This document shows positions 53,327 through 62,254 of a stretch of DNA of 64,000 bases, one piece after another (position 1 is the stretch's first letter; every line of letters begins with the position of its first letter). The stretch spans positions 4,030,001 to 4,094,000 of the forward strand of contig NZ_JAUSZR010000001.1 in NCBI RefSeq assembly GCF_030817835.1. The letters run 5' to 3'. The translations under genes and the position numbers were made by a program. Source of the stretch: Pseudarthrobacter sp. W1I19 (GTDB taxonomy: Bacteria; Actinomycetota; Actinomycetes; Actinomycetales; Micrococcaceae). A model generated the notes under the pieces. It was not told the origin of the DNA. It saw nothing but the letters and a program-made list of their open reading frames with translations, and did no database searches.

Positions 53327-53944
53327 GTGAAACTGCGCCTTTTTCCCCAGGAGCCCGCCGGGCTGAACCTCTTATCGCAAATGGCGCAGCAGATTGTCCT
53401 CGGCAGCGCCACCCTCGCCGAAATCCTCGGTGTCCCCGCAGCGGAACACGGCAGGCTCGTGGAGGACATGCACAACCACGAGGCACGGTCCGCCGAACTG
53501 CATTTCGCCCTCCTGACGCACATGCGCACCAGCTTTGTTAACCCGCTGCCGCGCGAGGACATGTACGCCCTCTCGCGCTACCTCAACGAGGCCATCGAGA
53601 AACTGGATGCCGCCGCGGAACTCGTGGCCCTTTACCGGCTGGAGCGGCTGCCCAAACGGGCCGCGGACCAGTTGGAGATCATCAGCCGGCAGGCCGAGCT
53701 CACCGTGGATGCCATGCGGCGGCTCGATAACCTGGACGACCTCGAGGATTACTGGATCGAAATCCTCCGCCTGGCCAAACGTGCCGAACGGACCCACCGG
53801 GTGTGGGTGGCGGACATGATCAGCGATATGAAGTGGGCGCAATACTCCCTCAACCGCGACATCGCCAACCAACTCGTGGAAGTCACCAAGGACATGCGGC
53901 GCATCGCCACCCAGGTAGGCAGCATCATCGTCAAGGAATCCTGA
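53327..53944 (+). CDS. DUF47 (PhoU-like) protein paired with PiT transporter
   Basis: 205 residues, all helical, in the DUF47/TIGR00153 group related to PhoU: SQMAQQIVLGSATLAEILG, ARSAELHFALLTHMRTSFVN, PREDMYALSRYLNEAIEKLD and MKWAQYSLNRDIANQLVEVT. Such proteins are encoded next to PiT permeases and are thought to regulate them. GTG start at 53327 (VKLRLFPQEPAG); GGAG lies some distance upstream. It is separated from the PiT gene by one base, so the two are co-translated. Confidence 0.88.
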   Translation: MKLRLFPQEPAGLNLLSQMAQQIVLGSATLAEILGVPAAEHGRLVEDMHNHEARSAELHFALLTHMRTSFVNPLPREDMYALSRYLNEAIEKLDAAAELVALYRLERLPKRAADQLEIISRQAELTVDAMRRLDNLDDLEDYWIEILRLAKRAERTHRVWVADMISDMKWAQYSLNRDIANQLVEVTKDMRRIATQVGSIIVKES

Positions 53945-53945
53945 G

Positions 53946-54959
53946 GTGACGGCAGTCGTCTTCGGCGCAGTGGTCCTCCTGGCCGCCGTGTTCGCCTTCG
54001 TCAACGGGTTCCGTGACGTCTCCACCTCCGTGGCCCTTGCCGTCCGCACCCGGGCACTCACGCCCAGCGTGGCGGTGCTGCTGGCAGCCTTCTTCAACTT
54101 CATCGGCGCATTGCTCAGCGCGGGCCTGGCGGTGGCCGTCAGCCAGGCGTGGATCAGCCTCCCTTCCGGGACGGACGGACTCAGCATCCTCCTGGCCGGC
54201 CTGGCCAGCGCCATCGCCTGGGGAGTCTTCCTGTGGTGGCGGGGCATCCCGGCCTCCACCACCCACGCCCTGGTGGGCGGCCTTGCCGGGGCCGGACTCG
54301 CCAGCCTCGCCGTGGGCGGGCCGGGTGTGGGCGGCGTGGACAACTCCCTGTTGTTCCAGGTCATCCTGCCCCTGGTGCTGTCACCCCTGGTGGCCTACAG
54401 CGGCGCTTTTATGCTGGTCTACCCCGCCACCTGGGCCGCACGGCACACGCAGCCCAACGTGGTGAACCAGCGGTTCCGCCGCAGCCAGTCCATTGCGGCG
54501 GGGGCGGTGGCGTTCGGCCACGGCCTGCAGGACGGGCAGCGGATCAGCGCCGTCCTCCTCCTTGCCCTGCTGGCGGCCGGCTATTCGGACGGCGGCAGCA
54601 TCCCCGTGTGGGTTGCACTGCTTTCCGCGGTGATGATCGCGGCCGGCACGATGTTCGGCGGCTGGCGGATCTCGCACACCATCGGCCATAAAATCACCAG
54701 GATCGACCCGCTGCGCGGCTCGGTAGCCCAGATTTCCAGCGCCGTGATGCTTTTTGTGGGTGCCATCGGCCTGCACTGGCCCCTGTCCACCACACACACC
54801 GTCACCTCGGCGGTGTTGGGCGCGGGAGAGAACCAGCATTTCTCGGTCACCAACCGGAAGCTGGTGATCCGCATCGTGGGGCTCTGGATCCTCACCCCGC
54901 TGGCCACAGCCGCCCTCGCCTTCGTGCTTGCGCTGGCTCTTTCCCCGCTGCCGGGGTAA
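53946..54959 (+). CDS. Inorganic phosphate transporter, PiT family
   Basis: 337 residues with about ten membrane segments. The PiT signature appears twice: FAFVNGFRDVSTSVALAVRT near the start and AVAFGHGLQDGQRISAVLLL in the second half, plus RGIPASTTHALVGG and LHWPLSTTHTVTSAVLGAGE. Usual PiT reads GxNDxAN; this protein has GFRDVST and GLQDGQR, as seen in the actinobacterial branch. It carries metal-phosphate with protons at low affinity. GTG start immediately after the DUF47 stop. Confidence 0.92.
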   Translation: MTAVVFGAVVLLAAVFAFVNGFRDVSTSVALAVRTRALTPSVAVLLAAFFNFIGALLSAGLAVAVSQAWISLPSGTDGLSILLAGLASAIAWGVFLWWRGIPASTTHALVGGLAGAGLASLAVGGPGVGGVDNSLLFQVILPLVLSPLVAYSGAFMLVYPATWAARHTQPNVVNQRFRRSQSIAAGAVAFGHGLQDGQRISAVLLLALLAAGYSDGGSIPVWVALLSAVMIAAGTMFGGWRISHTIGHKITRIDPLRGSVAQISSAVMLFVGAIGLHWPLSTTHTVTSAVLGAGENQHFSVTNRKLVIRIVGLWILTPLATAALAFVLALALSPLPG

Positions 54960-55183
54960 GCCGCGCGGACGGGGTCCGCCGGTTCAAAGCCGGGGACCAC
55001 GCCGTCGTCCGCTGCTGCCCTGCCGTATTAGACCTGTACAGCCGGAAGCTGGTGACGTAAATTCAAAAGTAGGTCCCCAGCGCAGCTGCCGGGCCTGCCA
55101 TCCGCAGCCGGGTGCAGGGCTGGGATGGTTCCGCTGCAGCATGTCGGCGGGTTGGCTGCACAGCGTGGAAAAGACCAGGCGTC

Positions 55184-55588
55184 ATGTCTACCCCGGCTCC
55201 CCGCCACAACCTCCCTCAGCCACGCCAGATGCAGTGCGAGCTTTGCGGAACGCAACAGCAGCTGACCATCCACGCGATCATTGCGATGGGTGCAGCCAAC
55301 GGCGACCTGGTCACCGTCTCCTATACGTGCAACGAATGCCGCCGGTTCCAGGAGCACCTCGCGTATGCGGCCGACGTCGCTGCGGCGCTTGGCCAGGTGC
55401 GGTGGATGGCAAAGGTCATTTTGTTCGGTGACGAGTACATCCATTGCGGATTTGCCATGGAGGAAGCCGAGTTCGAGATAGAGCGCCTGTGCTACCGGAG
55501 CAACACCGGCGGGGCACTCAACACCGTCTCGCTGCCCACCAGGGTGCTGCGCTGCCGGTGCGGCTTCCAGCTGGAAGTCCCCGAGTAG
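55184..55588 (+). CDS. Hypothetical zinc-ribbon-like protein, 134 aa
   Basis: No family recognised. Cysteine pairs at the start (CELCGTQQQL), middle (TCNECRRFQEHL) and end (LRCRCGFQLEVPE) suggest one or two zinc ribbons. Between them is an acidic helical stretch (FAMEEAEFEIERLCYR). The ATG at 55184 (MSTPAPRHNL) is chosen over an upstream start because the preceding residues look random; ribosome site is weak. It is convergent with pstB. Confidence 0.6.
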   Translation: MSTPAPRHNLPQPRQMQCELCGTQQQLTIHAIIAMGAANGDLVTVSYTCNECRRFQEHLAYAADVAAALGQVRWMAKVILFGDEYIHCGFAMEEAEFEIERLCYRSNTGGALNTVSLPTRVLRCRCGFQLEVPE

Positions 55589-55617
55589 GCGGACAGTCCC
55601 CGATCAGGAGTACGACG

Positions 55618-55642
55618 GCGGCACCCGCCAGGCAGGTGCCGC
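55618..55642. terminator. Bidirectional hairpin between zinc-ribbon gene and pstB
   Basis: GCGGCACC / GGTGCCGC perfect 8-bp arms around 9 bases, in the 85-base gap between two convergent genes. Confidence 0.5.
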
Positions 55643-55673
55643 GGGCCCTCCGCCAGGTGCGGCACGCCCGGGT

Positions 55674-56453
55674 TTATCCGAAGCGGCCGGAGACGTAGTC
55701 TTCCGTGGCCTTCTGCGTGGGGTTGCTGAAGATGGTGTGCGTGTTGCCGATTTCGATGAGCTTGCCGGGCTTGCCGGTGCCCGCGATGTTGAAGAACGCG
55801 GTGCGGTCCGAAACGCGGGCCGCCTGCTGCATGTTGTGGGTCACGATCACCACCATGTACTGGTCCTTGAGCTCGTTGATGAGGTCTTCAATGGCCAGGG
55901 TGGAGATGGGGTCCAGCGCGGAGCACGGCTCGTCCATCAGGATCACCTGCGGCTCCACGGCGATGGCCCGCGCGATGCAGAGGCGCTGCTGCTGGCCGCC
56001 GGAAAGGCCCGAACCCGGCTTGTCCAGGCGGTCCTTGACCTCGTTCCAGAGGTTGGCACCCTTCAGTGAGCGCTCCACCAGGACGTCTGCCTCGCCCTTG
56101 GAGATCTTCTTGTTGTTCAGCTTCACGCCCGCCAGCACGTTGTCCCGGATGGACATGGTGGGGAACGGGTTGGGCCGCTGGAACACCATGCCAATCTGCG
56201 AGCGGACGGTAACAGGGTCCACGCCCGGGCCGTACAGGTTGTCGCCGTCGAGGAGCACTTCGCCCTCCACCCGGGCGCCGGGAAGTACCTCGTGCATGCG
56301 GTTCAGGGTCCGCAGGAAGGTGGACTTGCCGCAGCCGGACGGACCGATGAATGCGGTGACGGACTTGGCCTCGATGTTGATGGTGACGTCTTCCACGGCG
56401 AGGAAATCGCCGTAGTACACGTTCAGGTCCTTGACGTCGATGCGCTTAGACAT
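55674..56453 (-). CDS. pstB: Phosphate ABC transporter ATP-binding protein
   Basis: 259 residues, standard PstB. Walker [14 protein letters not shown]-loop [18 protein letters not shown], signature [14 protein letters not shown], Walker [14 protein letters not shown] and the H-loop [15 protein letters not shown]. It drives high-affinity phosphate import with PstA and PstC. It follows pstA by 84 bases holding an imperfect hairpin (56491-56533). Confidence 0.98.
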   Translation of the reverse strand: MSKRIDVKDLNVYYGDFLAVEDVTINIEAKSVTAFIGPSGCGKSTFLRTLNRMHEVLPGARVEGEVLLDGDNLYGPGVDPVTVRSQIGMVFQRPNPFPTMSIRDNVLAGVKLNNKKISKGEADVLVERSLKGANLWNEVKDRLDKPGSGLSGGQQQRLCIARAIAVEPQVILMDEPCSALDPISTLAIEDLINELKDQYMVVIVTHNMQQAARVSDRTAFFNIAGTGKPGKLIEIGNTHTIFSNPTQKATEDYVSGRFG

Positions 56454-56490
56454 GGTGTTCCTTCACTAACTGGGGATGAATTGAAGTCTA

Positions 56491-56533
56491 GGTTCCGGCC
56501 GGAAGCGGCGTTAGGTGCCGCGTGCCGGGAACC
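56491..56533. terminator. Imperfect hairpin between pstA and pstB
   Basis: GGTTCCGGC pairs with GCCGGGAACC with one bulged base and a 24-base loop. Possibly an RNA-stability element within the pst operon. Confidence 0.35.
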
Positions 56534-56537
56534 GCGG

Positions 56538-57650
56538 TCAGCGGCCTGTCTTGGGGGCGAAGACCCGGGCGATCAGCCGGGCGCCCAGGTTGAGGATCAT
56601 CACCAGGATGATCAGCACCAGGGCAGCGCCCCAGGCCCGCTGCGAGGACGGGTCCGGGTTGGCCGGTGAGGTTGGGTTCAGGATCTGGGTGTAAATGAAC
56701 GTGGGCAGCGAGGCCATCCAGCCGCTGAACACGTTGGAGTTGATGCTGGTGGCGAAGCCGGCGGTGACCAGGATGGGCGCCGTCTCGCCGATAACGCGGG
56801 CGATGGCCAGGGTGACGCCCGAAGCGATGCCTGAGATCGCCGTCGGAATCACCACCTTGACGATGGTCCGCCATTTGCGCACGCCCAGCGCGTACGCCGC
56901 TTCACGCAGTTCGTTGGGCACGATCTTCAGCATTTCCTCGCTGGAACGCACCACCACGGGGATCATCAGGACCGAAAGCGCGACGGCGGCCACGGCACCT
57001 GTCTTGGTTCCCGGCCCCACCACCGCGAAGAAGAAGGCGGCGGCGAAGAGGCCGGCCACGATGGAGGGGATACCGGTCATAACGTCAACGAAGAAGGTGA
57101 TGGCGCGGGCGAGCCGGCCGTCCTGGCCATATTCCACCAGATAGATCGCGGTCAGCAATCCCACGGGAACCGAGATGATGGTGGCGAGCAGCGTGATCTG
57201 GATGGTGCCGAGGAGGGCGTGGTAGATGCCGCCCAGTACGGGTGCGCCTTCTTCGACGGCCTGCCTGTCGTACAAGCCGGTGACGCCGTTCATGGAGGTG
57301 CCCAGGAAACCCGGGGTGATCAGCCCCGGCACGCCGTTCACCAGCACAGTCCAGATCACCGAGACAAGCGGGAGCAGCGCAACCAGGAATGACCCCACCA
57401 CCAGGCAGGTGGCCAGTTTGTCCTTGGCCCTGCGGGATCCTTCAACGGCTGCACTCCAGGACACCAGCCCAATGGCGAACAGGATCGCGGAGACCACGCC
57501 CCAGCCGAACGCGTTAAAGCCCACCAGCGCGAGGACCGCTGCGCCGAGAATCAGTGCTGCGGCAAGGACCACGTAGGGCGCGTACTTGGGCAGCTGGCCC
57601 TTGGTGAGCGCCGAGCGTTTGCTGCGGACGGGAGTAAGTGTGGAGGTCAT
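56538..57650 (-). CDS. pstA: Phosphate ABC transporter permease PstA
   Basis: 370 residues. Longer than the usual PstA (about 290) because of an N-terminal extension with two extra membrane segments (PYVVLAAALILGAAVLALVG, GVVSAILFAIGLVSWSAAV). The binding-protein-dependent permease core includes LLATIISVPVGLLTAIYLVE and the EAA loop EMLKIVPNELREAAYALGVR. The ATG directly follows the pstC stop (TAAATG). Works with PstC as the membrane channel. Confidence 0.95.
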   Translation of the reverse strand: MTSTLTPVRSKRSALTKGQLPKYAPYVVLAAALILGAAVLALVGFNAFGWGVVSAILFAIGLVSWSAAVEGSRRAKDKLATCLVVGSFLVALLPLVSVIWTVLVNGVPGLITPGFLGTSMNGVTGLYDRQAVEEGAPVLGGIYHALLGTIQITLLATIISVPVGLLTAIYLVEYGQDGRLARAITFFVDVMTGIPSIVAGLFAAAFFFAVVGPGTKTGAVAAVALSVLMIPVVVRSSEEMLKIVPNELREAAYALGVRKWRTIVKVVIPTAISGIASGVTLAIARVIGETAPILVTAGFATSINSNVFSGWMASLPTFIYTQILNPTSPANPDPSSQRAWGAALVLIILVMILNLGARLIARVFAPKTGR

Positions 57651-58583
57651 TTAGTTGGCTCCCGAGAATTCTTTGTGCCGGGTGATGATCCAGCGCGCGA
57701 TCATGTTCACGGCCAGGGTGATGATGAACAGGACCAGGCCGGCCGCGATGAGCGTGCTGACCTTGAGTCCGCTGGCCTCGGGGAAGTTCAGGGCGATCTC
57801 CGCGGCAATGGTCTGGTTGCCGGACTGGATCAGGCTGGCCGTCAGGGCTCCGGAGGACAGCACGAGGGCCACTGCCATGGTTTCTCCGAGCGCGCGGCCG
57901 AGCCCGAGCATAACGGCACTGATGATGCCGGGCCGCGCAAAGGGCAGGACGGACATCTTGATCATCTCCCAGCGGGTGGCACCGAGTGCGAGCGCGGCTT
58001 CCTCGTGCAGTTTGGGGGTCTGCAGGAAAATTTCGCGGGACAGCGAGGTGATGATGGGCAGCACCATCACGGCCAGGACGACGCCGGCGGTAAGGATCGT
58101 TTTGCCGGTGGCGGAGGCGGGCCCTTGGAAGATCGGCAGCCAGCCCATGTTCTGGGCGAGCCAGTTGTAGGCTGGGGAGATTTGCCCGGCCAGGAATGCT
58201 GCACCCCACGCACCGTAGACCACCGAGGGGATTGCGGCGAGCAGGTCCACCACATACCCCAGGCCGGCGGCGAGTCCGCGGGGGGCGAAGTGGGAGATAA
58301 ACAGGGCAACGCCGATGGCGATGGGTGTGGCAATCACCAGCGCAATAACAGCTGCGATAAGCGTGCCGATCACGATGGGCCAGATGTAGGCGAAGAAGCC
58401 TGCACCGCCCTGGATCTCGGCCGCAGGTGCTGTCAGCGCCGGGATGGCCTGGACCACCAGGAAGAGCGCGACGCCGAAGAGGACGGCGAGAATAAGGCAG
58501 CCGGCAGCGAGCGCGGCACCCGAGAAGATTTTGTCCCCGGCGCGGCCGGCGCCCTGGGTGCTGGTCAGGGGGGTGGCGGTCAT
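57651..58583 (-). CDS. pstC: Phosphate ABC transporter permease PstC
   Basis: 310 residues with six membrane segments. Core motifs IWPIVIGTLIAAVIALVIAT, LLAAIPSVVYGAWGAAFL and the EAA loop EIFLQTPKLHEEAALALGAT. It pairs with PstA. It starts 112 bases after pstS, with a hairpin in between that probably lets PstS be made in excess. Confidence 0.96.
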   Translation of the reverse strand: MTATPLTSTQGAGRAGDKIFSGAALAAGCLILAVLFGVALFLVVQAIPALTAPAAEIQGGAGFFAYIWPIVIGTLIAAVIALVIATPIAIGVALFISHFAPRGLAAGLGYVVDLLAAIPSVVYGAWGAAFLAGQISPAYNWLAQNMGWLPIFQGPASATGKTILTAGVVLAVMVLPIITSLSREIFLQTPKLHEEAALALGATRWEMIKMSVLPFARPGIISAVMLGLGRALGETMAVALVLSSGALTASLIQSGNQTIAAEIALNFPEASGLKVSTLIAAGLVLFIITLAVNMIARWIITRHKEFSGAN

Positions 58584-58644
58584 TCGACGGCCCTTCGATC
58601 GTGGAGGTTATTCAAAGACTGGAAGAACGTGCATCCAATGCCAA

Positions 58645-58677
58645 GTTCCCCGCACTGCCTGCCGGCAGGCGGGGAAC
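58645..58677 (-). terminator. Intercistronic hairpin between pstS and pstC
   Basis: GTTCCCCGC / GCGGGGAAC perfect 9-bp arms; inside lies the palindrome GCCTGCCGGCAGGC. Its place after pstS and before pstC suits partial termination or mRNA protection giving more binding protein than permease. Confidence 0.6.
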
Positions 58678-58695
58678 CCGGATTCGGTGCGCTGA

Positions 58696-59817
58696 TTAGG
58701 ACTTGACCTTGACGGACTCGATTGCCGTCTTTGCCTTCTCGGCGAGGGTGGAGGAGAGCGGAGCGGACTTCGCGGAATCCGCAGCCGTCTCCTGGCCTTC
58801 CTCGGACACTACGTAGTTCTCGAAGGCCTTGATCAGGTCAACCGTCTCCTGCTTGTCATACGTGCTGCAAACGACGTGGTAGGAAACCAGGACCACGGGG
58901 TAGGCGCCGGAGGCGTTGGTCTTGCGGTCCAGCTTGATGGCACCGTCGTTGGCGGAGCGGCCTTCAACGGGCTTGCCGGCTTCAACTGCCTTGGCGGCGG
59001 CCTCGGCGGAGATCTTCACGAAGTCTTCGCCCACCTTGATGGAGGCGGTGCCGAGCTTGCCGCCCACCGCGGAGTCGTCAGCGTAGGTCACGGCACCGGG
59101 GGTGTCGGTGACGGTCTTGACCACGCCGGAGGTGCCCTTGGCGTTCTCACCCTGCAGGCTTGCAGGCCAGACGCCGGCGGCCTTGTCCGTCCAGATCTCA
59201 GAGGCTGCCGACGCCAGGTAGTCGGTGAAGTTGGTGGTGGTGCCGGAGTCGTCCGAGCGGTTCACCGGGGTGACCTTGAGGTCCGGCAGGGTGACGCCGT
59301 CGTTCAGGGCTGCGATGGCGGGATCGTTCCAGGTGGTGATCTGGCCGCGGAAGATCTTGGCCACGGTGGCTGCGTCCAGCTTCAGCTCGGTGATGCCGGG
59401 AAGATTGAAGGCTACGGCAATCGGGGAGATGTAGACCGGGATGTTGACGGCACCCTCGGGGCCGCACTTGGCCTTGGAGGCTTCAAGTTCTTCGTCCTTG
59501 AGATACGCGTCCGAACCGGCAAACTGTGCCGAGCCGTCGATGATGGCCTTGCGGCCCGCGCCGGAGCCGTCCGGCGAGTACTGCACGGTGGCGCCCGGGT
59601 TTGCCGAGGCGAAGCCGGCCTTCCACGCGTCCATGGCCGCGGTGGTGGAGGATGCGCCGATGCCGGTGAGGGTGCCGGTGACTTTGGCGCCGGCAGAAGT
59701 CTGGTTTCCTGCAGGTGCAGTGCCCGTTGCGTTGTCTGAACCGCAGGCAGAGAGCGCGAGTGCGCCGGCTGCGATAACAGCGATTGCGGCGTGGCGGCCG
59801 AAGCGGAGTGCCTTCAC
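58696..59817 (-). CDS. pstS: Phosphate-binding lipoprotein PstS
   Basis: 373 residues. Lipoprotein signal peptide with lipobox ALSACGS (Cys near 25). Phosphate-binding loops are visible: TGIGASSTTAAMDAW, SPDGSGAGRKAIIDGSAQFA, RSDDSGTTTNFTDYL and TSGVVKTVTDTPGAVTY. It captures phosphate outside the membrane and hands it to PstCA. GTG start with GGAAGGGG 8 bases upstream. A PHO box lies about 120 bases upstream, so the pstSCAB operon should be induced by phosphate starvation through PhoP. Confidence 0.97.
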   Translation of the reverse strand: MKALRFGRHAAIAVIAAGALALSACGSDNATGTAPAGNQTSAGAKVTGTLTGIGASSTTAAMDAWKAGFASANPGATVQYSPDGSGAGRKAIIDGSAQFAGSDAYLKDEELEASKAKCGPEGAVNIPVYISPIAVAFNLPGITELKLDAATVAKIFRGQITTWNDPAIAALNDGVTLPDLKVTPVNRSDDSGTTTNFTDYLASAASEIWTDKAAGVWPASLQGENAKGTSGVVKTVTDTPGAVTYADDSAVGGKLGTASIKVGEDFVKISAEAAAKAVEAGKPVEGRSANDGAIKLDRKTNASGAYPVVLVSYHVVCSTYDKQETVDLIKAFENYVVSEEGQETAADSAKSAPLSSTLAEKAKTAIESVKVKS

Positions 59818-59935
59818 TAGATGTACCCCTTCCAGGGTTATTCAGGTGCGGGCAGGGACGGAGGGCCCTGCAGCGCGATGCGTACGTTCTGTACCTTCAT
59901 CGAAGCTATGGGCTGCAGGTAACGGGATGGGCTGA

Positions 59936-59957
59936 CCAAAGTGAACGGAACATTAAC
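59936..59957 (-). promoter_or_regulatory. PHO box upstream of pstS
   Basis: On the minus strand GTTAATGTTCC and GTTCACTTTGG are adjacent 11-base direct-repeat units, the arrangement bound by PhoP in actinobacteria. It lies 119 bases before the pstS start. Confidence 0.7.
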
Positions 59958-60068
59958 GACGGCGGGATATTTGCTGACAAGTGCCGGGTTCCCATTGCGC
60001 AGATCACATCTCCGGCCGTAGTGCGCGGCAGCAAAAATAAAACACGGGCAACAAATAGACTGGACGTC

Positions 60069-61196
60069 ATGGCTTCGGCAGCAGGACTCTCAGCGGGCAG
60101 GCGTTTCCTGCACGGCCGTATCCGCACCGGGTTGATCCGGAGCCGGAATTCGCTGATTCCCGCCATCCAGATGACGCTGTGCGCAGTGGGCGCCTATGCC
60201 TTCGCCGAGTACGTGCTGGGCCATTCCGGGCCCCTGTTCGCCGCAACCTCCTCCCTCATCGCCCTGGGCTTCTCTCGCGAACCGCGGTTGCGGCGTGTGG
60301 TGGAGGTGGGACTGGGCTGCACCATCGGCATCGCAGTGGGCGACCTGCTCCTGCACTGGCTGGGCAGCGGAATCTGGCAGGCCGCCGTCGTGCTTCTCTT
60401 CTCCATCCTGCTGGCCCGCTTCCTGGACAGCGGCACCATCTTTACCACGCAACTTGGACTCCAGTCGTTGCTGGTGGTGCTGCTGCCGGCGCCGGCTGGC
60501 GGGCCCTTTACCCGGAGTATTGACGCTGTGGTGGGCGGCCTGTGCGCGCTGCTGGTAACCATCCTGATCCCTAAGGATCCGCGCCGGGAACCGCGCAAGG
60601 ACGTCCAGAAGCTGCTGCATGAACTGGCGGAGGTGCTGCGCGAGTGTGCCGACGCCCTGGTCAACAGCGACTCCACCCAGGCATGGCACGCGCTCATCCG
60701 GGGCCGGAACTGCCAGCCGCTGGTGGACGCGATGCGCCAGTCCCTGCGCTCGTCCGGGGAGGTGGCCAGGCTTGCGCCCGCCTACCGGCGGCACCGTGAG
60801 GAGCTGGACCAGCTGAAAGTGTCACTGGACTTTATTGACCTGGCCCTGCGGAACAGCCGCGTTTTCGCCCGCCGGCTCACCAGTGCCATCAATCACGCGG
60901 CGCTCTCGGACGAGGCGACGGAGAACATTGCGGAGGTGCTGCAGGAGACCGGTGCGGCCATCGATGAGTTGTCGCTGGGCTTGGCGGAAACGCACGACGG
61001 CGTCCGCCGCGCCCACCTGCGTACGGCCCGCCGGGACCTGAGCGAGATTGCCCTGCGGCTGCACCCGAAGCTGCTTGAAGTGCAGCGGCTCGAAGGCGAA
61101 ACGGTGGTAATGCTGTACCGGCCCCTGATGGTGGACCTCCTTGAGGCCACAGGGATGGACGCACGCGAGGCCCGGGACGTACTCCCGGCGCTTTAG
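60069..61196 (+). CDS. FUSC-family membrane protein (aromatic acid exporter-like)
   Basis: 375 residues. Membrane segments in the first 170 residues (SLIPAIQMTLCAVGAYAFAE, LFAATSSLIALGFSREPRL, VGLGCTIGIAVGDLLLHWLG, QLGLQSLLVVLLPAPAGG) and a long helical cytoplasmic part with LHELAEVLRECADAL. The pattern is that of FUSC/ArAE proteins, presumed exporters. The ATG at 60069 is preceded by a TAGACT -10-like box only 7 bases upstream and no ribosome site, so a leaderless transcript is likely. Divergent from pstS. Confidence 0.85.
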   Translation: MASAAGLSAGRRFLHGRIRTGLIRSRNSLIPAIQMTLCAVGAYAFAEYVLGHSGPLFAATSSLIALGFSREPRLRRVVEVGLGCTIGIAVGDLLLHWLGSGIWQAAVVLLFSILLARFLDSGTIFTTQLGLQSLLVVLLPAPAGGPFTRSIDAVVGGLCALLVTILIPKDPRREPRKDVQKLLHELAEVLRECADALVNSDSTQAWHALIRGRNCQPLVDAMRQSLRSSGEVARLAPAYRRHREELDQLKVSLDFIDLALRNSRVFARRLTSAINHAALSDEATENIAEVLQETGAAIDELSLGLAETHDGVRRAHLRTARRDLSEIALRLHPKLLEVQRLEGETVVMLYRPLMVDLLEATGMDAREARDVLPAL

Positions 61197-61219
61197 CTCC
61201 GGTGGTTGAGCTCGCCGAA

Positions 61220-62254
61220 CTAAACGTCGTTGGGGTAGTGCAGCCCCAGTTGCTGCCGTGCTTCGTCCAGCAGCTGCATCATCTGCACGGTTTCGGCCCA
61301 GGGCATCAGCGGACTCTCCCGGAGACCGGCGCGGATGCAACGTGCAGTTTCGCGCAGTTCGTGGATGAAGCCCTCGGTCGCCTCAGGAAATTCCTCAACC
61401 CGGATGCGGCCGTCCAGGCCGCAGATTTCCAGGCTTTTCGGGCTGTACAGCGGGGAACCAGTCCTGATCCAGCCGGCGGTCCCGCTGAGTGTTGCCATGC
61501 CGGGGCCGGCAGCCGAGAGTGAGGAGGTCAGCTGGGCTGCGGCGCCTTCCGGATATTCGAGCGTGAGCGTGTTCTGCACGTCCACACCGTCCTTGTTCAG
61601 GTGGCCCGTAGCGGTGAGCCGGGTAGGGTAACCGAGGGCAGCCACGGCCCAGGTCAGCGGGTACACCGCGAGATCCAGGAGGGCGCCGCCGCCGGCAGCC
61701 GGATCCCACAGCCTGTCGGCGGGATCGTACACAGCCGGAAAGCCCAGGTCCGCCTGGACCCAGCGGACGGTGCCGATCGCCCCGTTGCCGGCCAGCTCAA
61801 GCGCGCGGCGGGTAGCCGGCAGGAAGCGGGTCCACACCGCCTCCATCAGGAAAAGTCCCCGTTCCCCCGCCAGCGCGGTCAGTCCGCGGGCCTCGCGGGC
61901 GTTGATGGTGAGGGGCTTTTCGCACAGGACATGTTTGCCGGCGTCGAGGGCGGCACGGGCAACTTCGAAGTGCTGGGCGTGCGGCGTGGCCACGTACACC
62001 ACGTCCACCAGGGGATCGGCGAACAGTTGCTCATAACCCGTCCCGGCGGAATTGTCGTAATAGCTGGCTTCGAAACCGTGCTCTTCAGCAAAGCCGCGGG
62101 CAGAACCGGCGCTTCGCGAACTCACCGCATACAGCGCGGCATCCTCAAGGCAGGCGAGGTCGCGGGTTACGCGGTGGGCGATCCTGCCGGTGGCCACAAC
62201 ACCCCACCGCAGGGGGCGCCCATTGTGGTCGGAACCTTCCTCCCCGGTGCCCAT
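61220..62254 (-). CDS. Gfo/Idh/MocA family oxidoreductase
   Basis: 344 residues. Rossmann domain (LRWGVVATGRIAHRVTRDLA, VDVVYVATPHAQHFEVARAA) with the family EKP motif in HVLCEKPLTINAREA, then the Gfo/Idh C-terminal domain (LMEAVWTRFLPATRRALEL, GGGALLDLAVYPLTWAVAAL). It oxidises or reduces a sugar or inositol-type compound with NAD(P). It overlaps the LacI stop by one base (TGATG) and belongs to the GH1-LacI-Gfo/Idh operon. Confidence 0.92.
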   Translation of the reverse strand: MGTGEEGSDHNGRPLRWGVVATGRIAHRVTRDLACLEDAALYAVSSRSAGSARGFAEEHGFEASYYDNSAGTGYEQLFADPLVDVVYVATPHAQHFEVARAALDAGKHVLCEKPLTINAREARGLTALAGERGLFLMEAVWTRFLPATRRALELAGNGAIGTVRWVQADLGFPAVYDPADRLWDPAAGGGALLDLAVYPLTWAVAALGYPTRLTATGHLNKDGVDVQNTLTLEYPEGAAAQLTSSLSAAGPGMATLSGTAGWIRTGSPLYSPKSLEICGLDGRIRVEEFPEATEGFIHELRETARCIRAGLRESPLMPWAETVQMMQLLDEARQQLGLHYPNDV

